Positions 8,791-17,936 are shown, numbered from the stretch's first letter. The stretch: DNA of 53,257 nt from CAIKXD01 sp035439485 (GCA_035439485.1 DAORKI010000012.1:1-53257); one strand, 5' to 3'. Translations and numbers: made by a program. Notes: generated from the sequence alone by a model not told the origin.

Positions 8791-8818
8791 AGCGATTAGA
8801 TTTTAAATTTAAAATAGC

Positions 8819-8860
8819 ACATTTGCACAAATGTACACTTTATTTAAAAAAATGGACAAA
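8819..8860 (-). promoter_or_regulatory. Promoter of the bactofilin operon with overlapping palindrome
   Basis: Minus strand: TTTG at 8860-8857, a 21-bp spacer, then TACATTTG at 8835-8828, a full match to the Bacteroidota TTTG/TAnnTTTG promoter, 37 bp before the ATG. The -7 box sits inside a palindrome (8819-8834) with 7-bp arms ACATTTG and CAAATGT and a 2-bp centre, which could be an operator. Confidence 0.6.
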
Positions 8861-8908
8861 AATGCCTGCTTGTAAAAGTTAAAAACTTATAAATCAGGAT
8901 ATTATATT

Positions 8909-9718
8909 TCAGTAGCCATAAATTTTGACACTGTTTTTAAGTTTCATATAGACCCTATTTTTTTGCAAACGAATTTGTTGCACTTCCATTTCAGGTAATT
9001 CCAGTTCAGCCATTTGAATTTTGTCCATATGAAAACTTCCAAAGCCTTTTTTATCTATAAAATACAAAATATTATTTTCAACTTGAAAATCCTTTACAGA
9101 TATAATTGGGATAGTTTTAATATAAGTACCAAACACATCAAAAACGAATACGCCATGAACTGAATCACATAAATAAACTCTATTATTTGCTTCATATAAC
9201 ATGATAGGTTTGATGGCTATGCCAGTTAATTGGGCAATATTACCACTTTGATGTGTAGCTTTTAAGTTAGGGTCCATTCTAATTATTTCGAAATTGATAC
9301 TATTATAGACCCACATTCCATTATCATGAGAGCTGCCAGCAAGTGTTACTTGATCTAAGTTTAATGTTGACAAATCAATTGTATTTTCACTTACCGAAAG
9401 CATATTATCTAGAAAAATAATTTTGTTGTAATCCTTAAAAAAAGTAAGAATTTTCATGGGATTACTAGCATCTATGGAGTGTATATTTCCGAAACTTTTT
9501 ACCGAGTTTTTTTGCAATAAATCGCCATTGGCATTATACTTTAAAATTTCTTGATTGGCAGTAATATAAAGGTTTCCTAGTTTGTCGGTTGAAATAAACT
9601 GAGAAGATATTTCAATTGATTTGATTAAATTTAAGCTAGCCCAGGGATTTTGGGATAGCCCTATAAATTGGCAAAGCAAAAGAGATAAAAATATATTCCA
9701 CTTTTTTTTAAGCATCAT
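8909..9718 (-). CDS. Secreted beta-propeller-like protein of unknown function
   Basis: A 269-residue protein with a signal peptide (MLKKKWNIFLSLLLCQFIGLSQ, likely cut near residue 24). The rest is rich in short strand-like segments such as ISTDKLGNLYITANQEILKYNANGDL, similar to NHL or YncE-type blades. I recognise it only as a conserved Bacteroidota hypothetical protein. It has no lipobox and no T9SS tail, so it is probably periplasmic. It overlaps the upstream GH3-family gene by 11 bp, which suggests translational coupling. Confidence 0.7.
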   Translation of the reverse strand: MMLKKKWNIFLSLLLCQFIGLSQNPWASLNLIKSIEISSQFISTDKLGNLYITANQEILKYNANGDLLQKNSVKSFGNIHSIDASNPMKILTFFKDYNKIIFLDNMLSVSENTIDLSTLNLDQVTLAGSSHDNGMWVYNSINFEIIRMDPNLKATHQSGNIAQLTGIAIKPIMLYEANNRVYLCDSVHGVFVFDVFGTYIKTIPIISVKDFQVENNILYFIDKKGFGSFHMDKIQMAELELPEMEVQQIRLQKNRVYMKLKNSVKIYGY

Positions 9719-11225
9719 TATTCATCTGACTTAAAATTTCACTAATAATTTTTCTTTCATTTGATAGACGTGGCACTTTAAATTGACCGCCTAATTTGTT
9801 TTTACTTTTCAACCAATTGAAGAATGTACCTTTTTTTGCCTGAATTACTTGCGGATTTTTGAGTAAAATGTCTCCAAAACGTTTTGCTTCGTAATCAGAG
9901 TTTAAATTTTTCAAGGCATTATCAAGCAATTCTGCAAAGAAATTAATATCATCGGGAGATTTTTCAAATTCAATAATCCATTGATGACTTCCACTATTTT
10001 TATCGTCAAAAAAGATTGGTGCGGCTGTATATTCTATAATTGCCGCATTAGTTTTCTCACAAGCAATTAAAAGTGCTTGTTCAGCATTATCAATCATTAA
10101 TTCTTCACCAAAGGCATTAATAAAATGCTTTGTTCTACCCACAATTTTAAATCTGTAAGGATTAAGTGAAGTAAATTGGATTGTATCCCCAATTTGATAT
10201 CTCCATAAACCACCATTTGTTGAGATAACTACAGCATAATCAGTATTTAACTCGACCTCTTGTAATAAAATGACTTTAGGGTTGTTGCTGGAATTTTGCG
10301 AAAAAGGGATAAACTCATAATAGATGCCATAGTCAAGCATGAGCAAAAAGTCTTTGGAGTTTATTTGATCTTGTATTCCAAAAAATCCTTCAGAAGCATT
10401 GTATGTTTCGAGATAGAAAATATTATTAGGAATAATATTTTTGAAATGATTTAGATAAGGATTAAAATTGATTCCGCCATGAAAGTACACTTCTAGATTT
10501 GGCCACACGTCATGAAGATTCTTCTTATTTGTTTTATCTAGTACATATCTAAGTAAAATTAGCATCCATGAAGGAACGCCAACTAAACTTGTTACATTTT
10601 CATTAATAGTTGCATTAGCAAGGAGTTCAATTTTTTGGTCCCATCCATCCATTAAAGTAATTTCAGAATTAGGAGTTCTTGCCAACTCAGCTAATAATGG
10701 TAAGTTTTGAACAATCACAGCTGAAAGATCGCCATCATAAACAGTTTCAAGACCTTCAACATTTCGGAGGCTTCCGGCAAGTGTAAGCGATTTCCCAGTG
10801 AATAGCTGTGCTTCTGGAAAATTATTACAATAAATGCTCAACATGTCCTTACCACCTTTAAAGTGACATTCTTCTAATGATTCATTGCTTATTGGTATAA
10901 ACTTACTTTTATCATTTGTTGTACCCGAAGACTTTGCAAACCATTTTATTTCAGTATTCCAAAGTACATTTTGTTCGCCTTTTCGAATTTTATCAATATA
11001 AGGTTTAAGGCTATCATAATCTTGTAAAGGCACTCTTTCGGAAAACATTTTGGGATTATCGATACTTTTGTAATCATACAATTTGCCCCATTGAGTTTCA
11101 GCACCTGCTTTTAATAATTTGTTCAATCCCTCTCGTTGTACCTCAAGCGGATATTTCATAAAAAGCTCAATTTGATGCATTCGCTTTTTCATTAACCAAG
11201 AAGCTATTGAATTAATTATTGCCAA
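9708..11225 (-). CDS. GH3 auxin-responsive-promoter-family (acyl-adenylate-forming) protein
   Basis: A 505-residue member of the GH3 family within the ANL adenylating superfamily. The ATP/AMP-binding loop KWFAKSSGTTNDKSKFIPIS lies near residues 110-130, followed by the conserved GGLWRYQIGDTIQF and VGRTKHFINAFGEELM blocks. Plant GH3 enzymes conjugate amino acids to acyl substrates; the bacterial substrate is not known. The start is TTG at 11225. It is kept because the N-terminus MAIINSIASWLMKKRMHQIELF matches what I recall for bacterial relatives; an ATG 11 codons in would cut into it. Confidence 0.9.
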   Translation of the reverse strand: MAIINSIASWLMKKRMHQIELFMKYPLEVQREGLNKLLKAGAETQWGKLYDYKSIDNPKMFSERVPLQDYDSLKPYIDKIRKGEQNVLWNTEIKWFAKSSGTTNDKSKFIPISNESLEECHFKGGKDMLSIYCNNFPEAQLFTGKSLTLAGSLRNVEGLETVYDGDLSAVIVQNLPLLAELARTPNSEITLMDGWDQKIELLANATINENVTSLVGVPSWMLILLRYVLDKTNKKNLHDVWPNLEVYFHGGINFNPYLNHFKNIIPNNIFYLETYNASEGFFGIQDQINSKDFLLMLDYGIYYEFIPFSQNSSNNPKVILLQEVELNTDYAVVISTNGGLWRYQIGDTIQFTSLNPYRFKIVGRTKHFINAFGEELMIDNAEQALLIACEKTNAAIIEYTAAPIFFDDKNSGSHQWIIEFEKSPDDINFFAELLDNALKNLNSDYEAKRFGDILLKNPQVIQAKKGTFFNWLKSKNKLGGQFKVPRLSNERKIISEILSQMNNDA

Positions 11226-11271
11226 GCTTTGTAATATTAAAGTACATAAATAAATTCAATTTTATATTTCC

Positions 11272-12192
11272 TTATCCCTTCACCCATCTGATTATTTGAG
11301 GTAAATTGTTTTTTCGTAAAGAATAATAATTTACAATTTTGGACCCAAAACCAAGATAAAAGCGAGAAAGGTTTTTGTTATTGGAGCCTTCGAAATCGAG
11401 TAATAGTGAAGTATTAGCATTTGATTTAATATAGCTATCAATTAGGAAACTCATTGCACCTAGCTCTTTGGCTTCTTGATTAGCGCCAGAAAACAAAAAT
11501 ATAGCATTTTCAAATTGTTTCAAAAAAATTGCGCCAGCAATATAAACACCATTTTGATTTTTAACCCCAACACAACTAACCATTTTTTTATCCTTAAGTA
11601 CGTTTATTAATTTATTAAGAAGCACATAAGACTTCTTTTTGAAGTTTTTTATTTTCTTTCCTCTATTAGTTTTAAATAATTCAATAACGATTTGAGGCGT
11701 AATTTCATTGTCAATGATAAGCTTATTTTTAACTGCCTTTTTAATGTTTCTAATTATTTGTTCATTATAATTGTTTTGCAAATTTTCGTAGGTTTGAGAT
11801 AAATCAAGATGACATGTAATATTGGACTTTATGCTAAATGTTGCATTTGAAGTGATATTAAATGTATTTAAATTAATTTCAATTAACTTAAATTTATCAG
11901 GAATTGCCGCAATAAAATCATTTGTTGCATTCATGTGTTCCATATTTGCATAAAATACGCCCAATTGTTGAGTAAATAATGGTTGAGCTAAATAAGCAAT
12001 AGTAAATCTTTTGCGCTGAGGCAAAGGCATAATAGCTTCGTAATTTCCTAGAACGAGCGCATCCCATTCAGGAGAAACAACGTCTAGATACCATGAATAG
12101 GCATAAATTAATTGATTGGAAGCATTATCCAAACAATTATCCCAAGCTTGTTTATTGATATCTTTATGAGTAATATATTTTACAACTTTCAA
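11272..12192 (-). CDS. GNAT/FemAB-like acyltransferase-fold protein
   Basis: A 306-residue cytosolic protein. The C-terminal half has features of the FemAB/GNAT fold: VYIAGAIFLKQFENAIFLFSG, then GAMSFLIDSYIK, then LLDFEGSNNKNLSRFYLGFGS, where the D-x-E-G and FG residues mimic the end of the FemX-type fold. The N-terminal half, with LIYAYSWYLDVV and LPQRKRF, is conserved in Bacteroidota homologues as I recall. The start is TTG at 12192, with no in-frame ATG nearby. Substrate unknown. It lies 46 bp upstream of the GH3-family gene. Confidence 0.65.
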   Translation of the reverse strand: MKVVKYITHKDINKQAWDNCLDNASNQLIYAYSWYLDVVSPEWDALVLGNYEAIMPLPQRKRFTIAYLAQPLFTQQLGVFYANMEHMNATNDFIAAIPDKFKLIEINLNTFNITSNATFSIKSNITCHLDLSQTYENLQNNYNEQIIRNIKKAVKNKLIIDNEITPQIVIELFKTNRGKKIKNFKKKSYVLLNKLINVLKDKKMVSCVGVKNQNGVYIAGAIFLKQFENAIFLFSGANQEAKELGAMSFLIDSYIKSNANTSLLLDFEGSNNKNLSRFYLGFGSKIVNYYSLRKNNLPQIIRWVKG

Positions 12193-12290
12193 AAATTAAT
12201 ATTTAGTACAAAATAAATACTATTTTGGCAGTAATGGACAAATATTTGCAAATTAATTAATTGTTGTAAACGCCAAATTAATACTGTTAC

Positions 12291-12971
12291 TTAAGAAAGC
12301 GCAAACTGTAAAATAAGATTGTTTTCAATTAAAAAACTTTTTTTATCTTTAATTGCTACATTAAATTTGTTTTCATGAGCAATTTGCTTGATTTTATTGA
12401 TGTTACATTGGTCAGAAAGCACCATTAAAATTTTGCTATTTTTATTCATAAAGAATTTAACATTTTCAAAGAAAGCAAAAAAGTATTCAAAGTTTTTACC
12501 ACAATTCCAAGCAAGTTCTTCTTCGCTTCTGGCCTCATTAGGAAAATAGGGTGGATTTACAATTATATAATCAAACTCCGATTTTTCAAGTTTTTCAAAA
12601 AGATTACTTTTTACAATCTTAAGTACATTTTGTTTTAATAAATGTTTATTTTTTTTTTGATTGATAATTAATCCTTGAACTGCAATATCACTTAATTCAA
12701 TTGCAAGTACTTCTTTTGCATGTAGCGCTAAATGAAAAGAAATTAATCCGCTACCAGCACCAACCTCAATAACACGCTTATTGTTGAAATCATACTTTGA
12801 TAAATGCTTCAACAAATATTTAGAGCTAAAAAATAGCCCAGGATGAAAAACCCCTTTTAAAATTGTAAGTGAAAAGGGATTTGACTTATACTCTTTATTT
12901 GAGCTTAAGTAAATTTTAAATATTGGTTTTATGAATGGAGTTAATAGCTTACGAAAGATTTTTTGCCACAC
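12291..12971 (-). CDS. Methyltransferase with NPPY motif (HemK/PrmC or RlmF-like fold)
   Basis: A 226-residue Rossmann methyltransferase: motif I VIEVGAGSGLISFHLA, acidic motif II VLAIELSD, and IIVNPPYFPNEAR, the NPPY motif used by enzymes that methylate amide or exocyclic amino nitrogens in proteins, RNA or DNA. The start is GTG at 12971. It lacks the N-terminal helical domain of PrmC, so it is probably not the release-factor enzyme itself. It sits 5 bp after the histidine kinase and is probably cotranscribed with the two-component system, without an obvious functional tie. Confidence 0.8.
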   Translation of the reverse strand: MWQKIFRKLLTPFIKPIFKIYLSSNKEYKSNPFSLTILKGVFHPGLFFSSKYLLKHLSKYDFNNKRVIEVGAGSGLISFHLALHAKEVLAIELSDIAVQGLIINQKKNKHLLKQNVLKIVKSNLFEKLEKSEFDYIIVNPPYFPNEARSEEELAWNCGKNFEYFFAFFENVKFFMNKNSKILMVLSDQCNINKIKQIAHENKFNVAIKDKKSFLIENNLILQFALS

Positions 12972-12976
12972 AATTA

Positions 12977-14023
12977 CTAAACTTTTTTGAGTGTAAATGT
13001 AAATGTTGTTCCTTCACCTTCAGTACTTTTAACATCAATGGTTTGGTTATGAGCTTCGATAATATGTTTAACAATGGCTAATCCTAAACCTGTTCCTCCA
13101 TGGTCACGTGAACGTCCCTTGTCAACCCTATAAAATCGTTCAAAAATGCGCGGTAGGTGATGTTTTGCAATTCCCATACCATTATCGTTAATTTCAACTA
13201 CAAGATGTTGATATAAATCAGTAAATTTCACTTGAGTAACACCATCAATTTTTCCATATTTAATTGAATTTACAATTAAATTAGTAACCACTTGGCGAAT
13301 ATGATTTTTATCGGCTGAAACATAAATTGGACGGTTGTAATTTTCAGCAAATTTAAGTTTAATATTCTTTGAAGAAGCTTTCATTTCGAGACCCAGAAAT
13401 AGTTCATTTACAAGAGCTACGATATCAAACTTTTCGAAATATAAGCTCAGCTCACCCGATTCCATTTGAGAAATAGTGTCTAAATCTTCCACAATAGAAA
13501 TCATTCTTTCCACACTTTTGGCAGCTCTGTTTAAATAATCTACATTAATTTTTTCATCTTGTAATCCGCCATCCAGAAGCGTAAGAATATAACCTTGAAT
13601 ATTAAAAATAGGTGTTTTGAGTTCGTGAGAAACATTACCAACAAACTCTCTTCGGTATGCTTCCAACTTTTTTAATTGTTCGATTTCATTTTTATTACTC
13701 ACTGCCCATTGTTGTACATCAGTATTAATTTCTTTAAAAATGTCTTCGCCTAAATCTAGATTTTCCATGCTGAAATCTTTCGAAGCCTTTAAATCGTGAA
13801 TAGTGGTGTAAATACTTTTTATTTTATCGTAAATTAATATTTTTAAAGAAGCAAAAAGCAGTAAATATGAAACAGCAAGCGTGCCAAGACCAACAAATAT
13901 GAGTTGAACATGACTACTTTGGTTAAATGGTAAAGGGTCGGTAATTATTAATAATAATACTACAATTATGGCAATAATAATTGAAACAGCTAATGCAATA
14001 TTTCGTGGAGTAAACTTGTTCAA
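12977..14023 (-). CDS. PhoR-like sensor histidine kinase
   Basis: Membrane sensor with two transmembrane helices (about residues 8-28 and 39-61) separated by a very short periplasmic loop, a cytoplasmic linker, then the HisKA dimerisation domain with phosphorylated H133 in NVSHELKTPIFNIQGY, and an HATPase_c domain with N, G1 (DNGMGIAKHHLPRIFERFYRVD) and G2 (GGTGLGLAIVK) boxes. There is no PAS domain and almost no extracellular part. The start is TTG at 14023. It follows the PhoB-like regulator by 67 bp. Phosphate sensing is suggested only by family resemblance. Confidence 0.92.
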   Translation of the reverse strand: MNKFTPRNIALAVSIIIAIIVVLLLIITDPLPFNQSSHVQLIFVGLGTLAVSYLLLFASLKILIYDKIKSIYTTIHDLKASKDFSMENLDLGEDIFKEINTDVQQWAVSNKNEIEQLKKLEAYRREFVGNVSHELKTPIFNIQGYILTLLDGGLQDEKINVDYLNRAAKSVERMISIVEDLDTISQMESGELSLYFEKFDIVALVNELFLGLEMKASSKNIKLKFAENYNRPIYVSADKNHIRQVVTNLIVNSIKYGKIDGVTQVKFTDLYQHLVVEINDNGMGIAKHHLPRIFERFYRVDKGRSRDHGGTGLGLAIVKHIIEAHNQTIDVKSTEGEGTTFTFTLKKV

Positions 14024-14041
14024 GTTGTTTTATTGTACAAG

Positions 14042-14049
14042 CAAATATA
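14042..14049 (-). promoter_or_regulatory. -7 promoter box ahead of the histidine kinase
   Basis: TATATTTG on the minus strand matches TAnnTTTG, 18 bp before the TTG start of the kinase, in the 67-bp gap after the response-regulator gene. No -33 element is visible. Confidence 0.3.
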
Positions 14050-14090
14050 AATAACTAAAGTGATAAGTTATAATGTTTAAAAAAAAAGGG

Positions 14091-14771
14091 TTATAGGTCG
14101 AATTTATAACCAACTCCTTTAATTGTTTTGATATAGTTTTCGCCTAACTTTTCTCTTAATTTTCGGATATGTACATCAATGGTTCGGTCGCCAACCACTA
14201 CATCGCCACCCCAAACTTTATCTAATATTTCTTCTCTTAAAAATACTTTTCCAGGTTTAGACATAAGCAATGCCATTAATTCAAACTCTTTTTTAGGCAA
14301 ATTTACAGGGATTCCCTCTTTAAAAACTATAAATTTTTCGCGGTCTAAAACTAAACCTCCAATGTCTTCTTGAATATTACTATCGTTATTTAAAAAACGT
14401 CTGAGCACTCCGGCAATTCTGCTAATTAAAACTCTTGGCTTAATAGGCTTATTGATATAATCATCAGCACCCGCATCGAATCCTGCAATTTGTGAATAAT
14501 CTTCATTTCGTGCAGTGAGGAAAGCGATTAAAGTTTCGGAAAGTGTTTTTTCGCTTCTAATTTGTCGGCACGTTTCAATACCATCAAGTTCAGGCATCAT
14601 TACATCAAGTAATATAAGCTGAGGTAAAACTTCTTTGGCTTTTAAAATTGCTTCTTTGCCATTATCACAAACAAATACTTGATAACCTTCGCGTTTTAAA
14701 TTGTAGCTTAAAAATTCTAAGATATCAGTTTCATCATCAACAATCAATATTTTAATATCTTCTTTATTCAT
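14091..14771 (-). CDS. PhoB/OmpR-family response regulator
   Basis: A 226-residue regulator with an N-terminal receiver domain (acidic pair D12-D13, phosphoacceptor D56 in LLDVMMPELDG, conserved K108 in INKPIKP) and a C-terminal winged-helix DNA-binding domain (about residues 130-226) with VVGDRTIDVHIRKLREKLGE as recognition helix and ETIKGVGYKF-type ending (YIKTIKGVGYKFDL). It is the partner of the PhoR-like kinase encoded next. A palindrome and a TATCTTTG box sit directly upstream, so autoregulation is possible. Confidence 0.93.
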   Translation of the reverse strand: MNKEDIKILIVDDETDILEFLSYNLKREGYQVFVCDNGKEAILKAKEVLPQLILLDVMMPELDGIETCRQIRSEKTLSETLIAFLTARNEDYSQIAGFDAGADDYINKPIKPRVLISRIAGVLRRFLNNDSNIQEDIGGLVLDREKFIVFKEGIPVNLPKKEFELMALLMSKPGKVFLREEILDKVWGGDVVVGDRTIDVHIRKLREKLGENYIKTIKGVGYKFDL

Positions 14772-15085
14772 AATTAAGGCATTTAAGTTGTGTAACTTAA
14801 TTTAATGCAAAGATAGTACAAAAGCACTTTGTTATTGTGATTTTACAGTGTCATTTAACGATTTCTTAATATTAACCTTGCATAGTTAGACCCTAATATG
14901 AAGAAACAGTTTTTAAATAATTGATTCGGTAGTGCTATTAATACAAACCAAACGGATATTGAATATGGACATATTAATTAAACTTTTTTAAAAGTAAAAT
15001 TTAGCTTACTTTTTGTTTAATTAAATTTGCTTAACCTAAACTTAATATTGAGGAAATATAATAGCTAAGATGTATATAAATTGGA
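14772..15085. other. Intergenic region upstream of the two-component system
   Basis: About 314 bp with no gene. The promoter box and palindrome noted above occupy the left end. The remainder is AT-rich with repeated CTTAA/TTTAA words, and I see no clear site in it. Confidence 0.5.
14783..14815 (-). promoter_or_regulatory. -7 box and 5'-end hairpin/operator of the response-regulator gene
   Basis: TATCTTTG at 14815-14808 (minus strand) matches TAnnTTTG. Directly downstream, at 14783-14800, lies an inverted repeat with 7-bp arms TTAAGTT and AACTTAA around GTGT. The flanking GCAT and ATGC can extend the pairing across a small bulge. It ends 11 bp before the ATG, so it is either an operator at the start site or a hairpin at the very 5' end of the mRNA. 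Confidence 0.45.
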
Positions 15086-15778
15086 TTATAATAAATCCAT
15101 AATTGGTTTGGGAACTTTATTATTTGGCCAAAAATAATTAATCATATCTGCCCAATAAATTAACACTTTAAAAACATAAATTGGTGCAGTTATTTGTTCA
15201 TTAACACTTCTATTTTTAACCAATGCCAATCTTAATCCCATTTCAGTACCAACGGCAATAAATGGAACTATTCTATAATTCACGCTCAAGCAAGGCTCAT
15301 AAAGCACAATTAAATGTCCTTTTGATTGATAATTTTCGTTAGGATCAGTAAAGGCAACATATTTTGTTGAACCAATTCCTAATTGAACAGGTACCGACAG
15401 TTCCCATTTATTTTTTTTAAAGTATACATACTCCGTATAAAAGCTTATGTATCTCAGTCTAAGTCTGGTTTTAATTGGTTCGCCAGTTTGGGGTGAGATA
15501 AGATTAACTTTTGCTGGCAATCGAGATTTTAAATAATTATACCCAATTCCAAATCTAATTCTCTTATTATAACCAATTCCCATTTTAATTCCCCAAACAT
15601 TGGCATTCCGATTTCCAATAAAGGCGCTTCTACTGTCCAACTTATAATGAAAAACTGGCTTAGTTTTCATATCAGATTTAATGGTATCAAATAATTGAGC
15701 TTGAGAAATTTGCGCAAATACCAATTGACAAGCAAAGAAAATGATTTGGAATAAATATTTAGTGTTTAATATTTTCAA
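15086..15778 (-). CDS. Secreted outer-membrane-type protein, unknown function
   Basis: A 230-residue protein with an N-terminal signal peptide ending near AQISQAQ (residue about 28). The mature part alternates polar and hydrophobic residues with many aromatic-ended strands (FGIGYNYLKSRL, ISFYTEYVYFKK, LSVPVQLGIGSTKYVAF, GTEMGLRLALV). This is the look of an 8-10 strand outer-membrane barrel. It is not assigned to a named family. Start is TTG at 15778, with a TATTTTTG box 16 bp upstream. Confidence 0.65.
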   Translation of the reverse strand: MKILNTKYLFQIIFFACQLVFAQISQAQLFDTIKSDMKTKPVFHYKLDSRSAFIGNRNANVWGIKMGIGYNKRIRFGIGYNYLKSRLPAKVNLISPQTGEPIKTRLRLRYISFYTEYVYFKKNKWELSVPVQLGIGSTKYVAFTDPNENYQSKGHLIVLYEPCLSVNYRIVPFIAVGTEMGLRLALVKNRSVNEQITAPIYVFKVLIYWADMINYFWPNNKVPKPIMDLL

Positions 15779-15794
15779 GATTACTAATAAGCAA

Positions 15795-15802
15795 CAAAAA
15801 TA
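15795..15802 (-). promoter_or_regulatory. -7 promoter box of the barrel-like protein gene
   Basis: TATTTTTG on the minus strand matches TAnnTTTG, 16 bp before the TTG start at 15778. No -33 match was found. Confidence 0.35.
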
Positions 15803-16064
15803 TTAATTTAAAAATTCTTATCCGTTTGAAATCAATAAGTTTATCCACTATTCAATGCTGATATAATAAGACGCTAATAAAACCACAATTTAGTATGATT
15901 TGGATTTCTTTGATTAACATAAACCTAAACCAAATTAAAGATATTTTTTAGACTGCAAATGTGAATTAATATAAGCCATTACCTTGCTTTATTAGAGTAG
16001 TTTATTTCACAAAAACATCATTTTTTATTTATGCTTCCTACTTTACTTTTAAAAATGATTTATA

Positions 16065-16072
16065 TATATTTG
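16065..16072 (+). promoter_or_regulatory. -7 promoter box for the T9SS repeat protein
   Basis: TATATTTG matches TAnnTTTG, 17 bp before the ATG at 16090. A weak TTTA lies about 19 bp upstream in the -33 position. Confidence 0.4.
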
Positions 16073-16089
16073 TTTTAAATTAACTGTTT

Positions 16090-17553
16090 ATGGAAACAAA
16101 GTTAAAACACTGGATAGTATTTTTATTCTGTATTTCAACCGTTCAATCAATAGCGCAAAAGCCAATTGAGCAATCGCAAAAAAAACGAAACAAGTCTATT
16201 TTCGATGTTTTTTTAAATTATGAAATTGATAACCATAGTTTTATTAAGTCAAACAAATTTGAAACCTTTAAAAATGTAAGAGATACAGGATGTTTATGTT
16301 TACCAGATAGTATATATATTAGCTATGATTCAATTTTATATGGAGTACAAAGATTTACTTACAATTCAGATGGAAGTATAAACAATGTTCTGAATCAAAC
16401 TTGGAATACAAATAACTTAACGTGGATTAATAACACCTTATACACCTTAACTTATGATGGTAATGGCAATATGGTCAATTTATTAAGGAAGGTTTGGAAC
16501 AATGCATCATCAATTTGGGTTAATTCATCACAAGAAAATTATACTTATGATGCTAGTGGAAGCATGGCAAGTTTCTTACCACAAAATTGGGATAACAACA
16601 ACTCATTATGGGTTAATAGTCAACAATACATTGATTACACTTGGAATGCTTATGGTAATAACCTAAGTCATATTAATCAGTTTTGGAACAATTCCTCGCT
16701 TTCGTGGATAAATAAATATAAATATATAAACACCTTTGACAATAATGAGAACCCCTTAATAAAATTAACTCAAAAATGGGTTGACAGTACATCTACATGG
16801 GAAAATTATAAGCAAGATGTTTATACTTGGGATTCTCTTGGCACTAACATCAGTTCTGCCGAACAATGGTGGTGGCCTGATAGTGCGATATGGGTTTATG
16901 GCTTTCATTCCACACAAACCAATATTTATAACGCTGATGGTTTATTAATTAATATGTTTTATAATTATTGGGGAGGAACTTTAAACCCAACCCAATATGA
17001 ATATACCTTTACTTATGATGCCAACGGAAATTTACTCAATTTAATGTCGGTTAGATTGAATGGCAGTATTTGGGTTAATAATTCGAATAATACCTTTACA
17101 TACGACACATTTGGAAATGAAATTAGTGCATTATATCAATCCTGGGTTATCAATGCATGGCAAAACTATCAGTATACTACGCACAGCTACGATTCTTGTG
17201 GAAATTTATTGACTAGCTCTAATCAACAAGCAACCAATCCTGTTGAATTAAATCAATATTTTTACCCTTTATCATGTAATAATGCACCTCAGGGGATAAA
17301 GAGCATTAATAACACTAATGAATTAAAAATATTTCCTAATCCAGCAAATGAAAACATAATTATTGAAGATAATCAAAGTATAATTAGATCAATTTTGATT
17401 TACAATACATTAGGTGAGTTAATGCTACAATTACCTTCTAAAAATATCAGTCAGCAAGGCATTGATATTTCAATGCTAAATAGTGGGGTATATTTTATTC
17501 ACCTATTATCACATGATGGAAGCGTTGGCGTTAAGAAATTTGTAAAAAATTGA
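16090..17553 (+). CDS. T9SS-secreted protein with about eight tandem ~36-residue repeats
   Basis: A 487-residue secreted protein: signal peptide (residues 1-22, ending SIAQ), then from about residue 85 to 375 a run of degenerate repeats of the form Y-T-Y-D-x-x-G-N-(x8)-Q-x-W-N-N-(x4)-W-V-N. The cores (FTYDANGNLLNL, TYDGNGNMVNLL) resemble YD/RHS repeats, so a beta-solenoid or shell-like fold is plausible. The last 75 residues (KIFPNPANENIIIE ... GVYFIHLLSHDGSVGVKKFVKN) are a type A T9SS sorting domain, so the protein is exported across the outer membrane and surface-anchored or released. Function unknown. Confidence 0.85.
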   Translation: METKLKHWIVFLFCISTVQSIAQKPIEQSQKKRNKSIFDVFLNYEIDNHSFIKSNKFETFKNVRDTGCLCLPDSIYISYDSILYGVQRFTYNSDGSINNVLNQTWNTNNLTWINNTLYTLTYDGNGNMVNLLRKVWNNASSIWVNSSQENYTYDASGSMASFLPQNWDNNNSLWVNSQQYIDYTWNAYGNNLSHINQFWNNSSLSWINKYKYINTFDNNENPLIKLTQKWVDSTSTWENYKQDVYTWDSLGTNISSAEQWWWPDSAIWVYGFHSTQTNIYNADGLLINMFYNYWGGTLNPTQYEYTFTYDANGNLLNLMSVRLNGSIWVNNSNNTFTYDTFGNEISALYQSWVINAWQNYQYTTHSYDSCGNLLTSSNQQATNPVELNQYFYPLSCNNAPQGIKSINNTNELKIFPNPANENIIIEDNQSIIRSILIYNTLGELMLQLPSKNISQQGIDISMLNSGVYFIHLLSHDGSVGVKKFVKN

Positions 17554-17636
17554 TTAAAGTAAAATTCTCAACACATGCTATCCATTGAAAGACACCATCG
17601 CGTCTGTTTGATGTATTAATATAAAAATAAGAATTC

Positions 17637-17918
17637 TTAGTGTGTAAGGGCTTTTCTATTGAAATAGTCCTTAATTAAAGTCCATTTTCCATTGATTTGC
17701 TTACGGAACACGTAGCCAACAATAGACATAATTAATAAATAAGGAATCAACATTAAGTACAATATTCCAGAATTAATACCACGAGCAACATTACCACCAG
17801 ATTCTAAATTTGAAGAAGGACCCATACGGCACTGTACACAGCCTTGTGCTAATACATCTGCATTAATGCAAAATAAAATTAACAGTAAAAAAAGGCTTAA
17901 AAATGCGATTCGTTTCAT
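17637..17918 (-). CDS. Small CxxC membrane protein linked to cytochrome oxidase genes
   Basis: A 93-residue protein: signal or first helix at residues 1-24, then QGCVQCRMGPSSNLESGG, a second helix (GILYLMLIPYLLIMSIVGYVF) and a basic tail. The CxxC after the signal sequence faces the periplasm. I recall similar proteins downstream of DUF420 genes in Bacteroidota oxidase clusters; no function is assigned. A redox or metal role is possible because of the CxxC and the neighbours. Confidence 0.7.
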   Translation of the reverse strand: MKRIAFLSLFLLLILFCINADVLAQGCVQCRMGPSSNLESGGNVARGINSGILYLMLIPYLLIMSIVGYVFRKQINGKWTLIKDYFNRKALTH

Positions 17919-17936
17919 GATTACAAAAATACAATT

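Larger units (their letters stand above)
15779..16089. other. Divergent intergenic region
   Basis: About 311 bp between two divergently transcribed secreted-protein genes. It holds one promoter-like box near each end (15795-15802 minus, 16065-16072 plus) and no gene or repeat that I can see. Confidence 0.5.

Noticed and set aside
8348..8799. Plus-strand open frames opposite the bactofilin gene
   Set aside because: They mirror the repetitive beta-helix coding pattern on the other strand; the bactofilin frame is clearly the real one.
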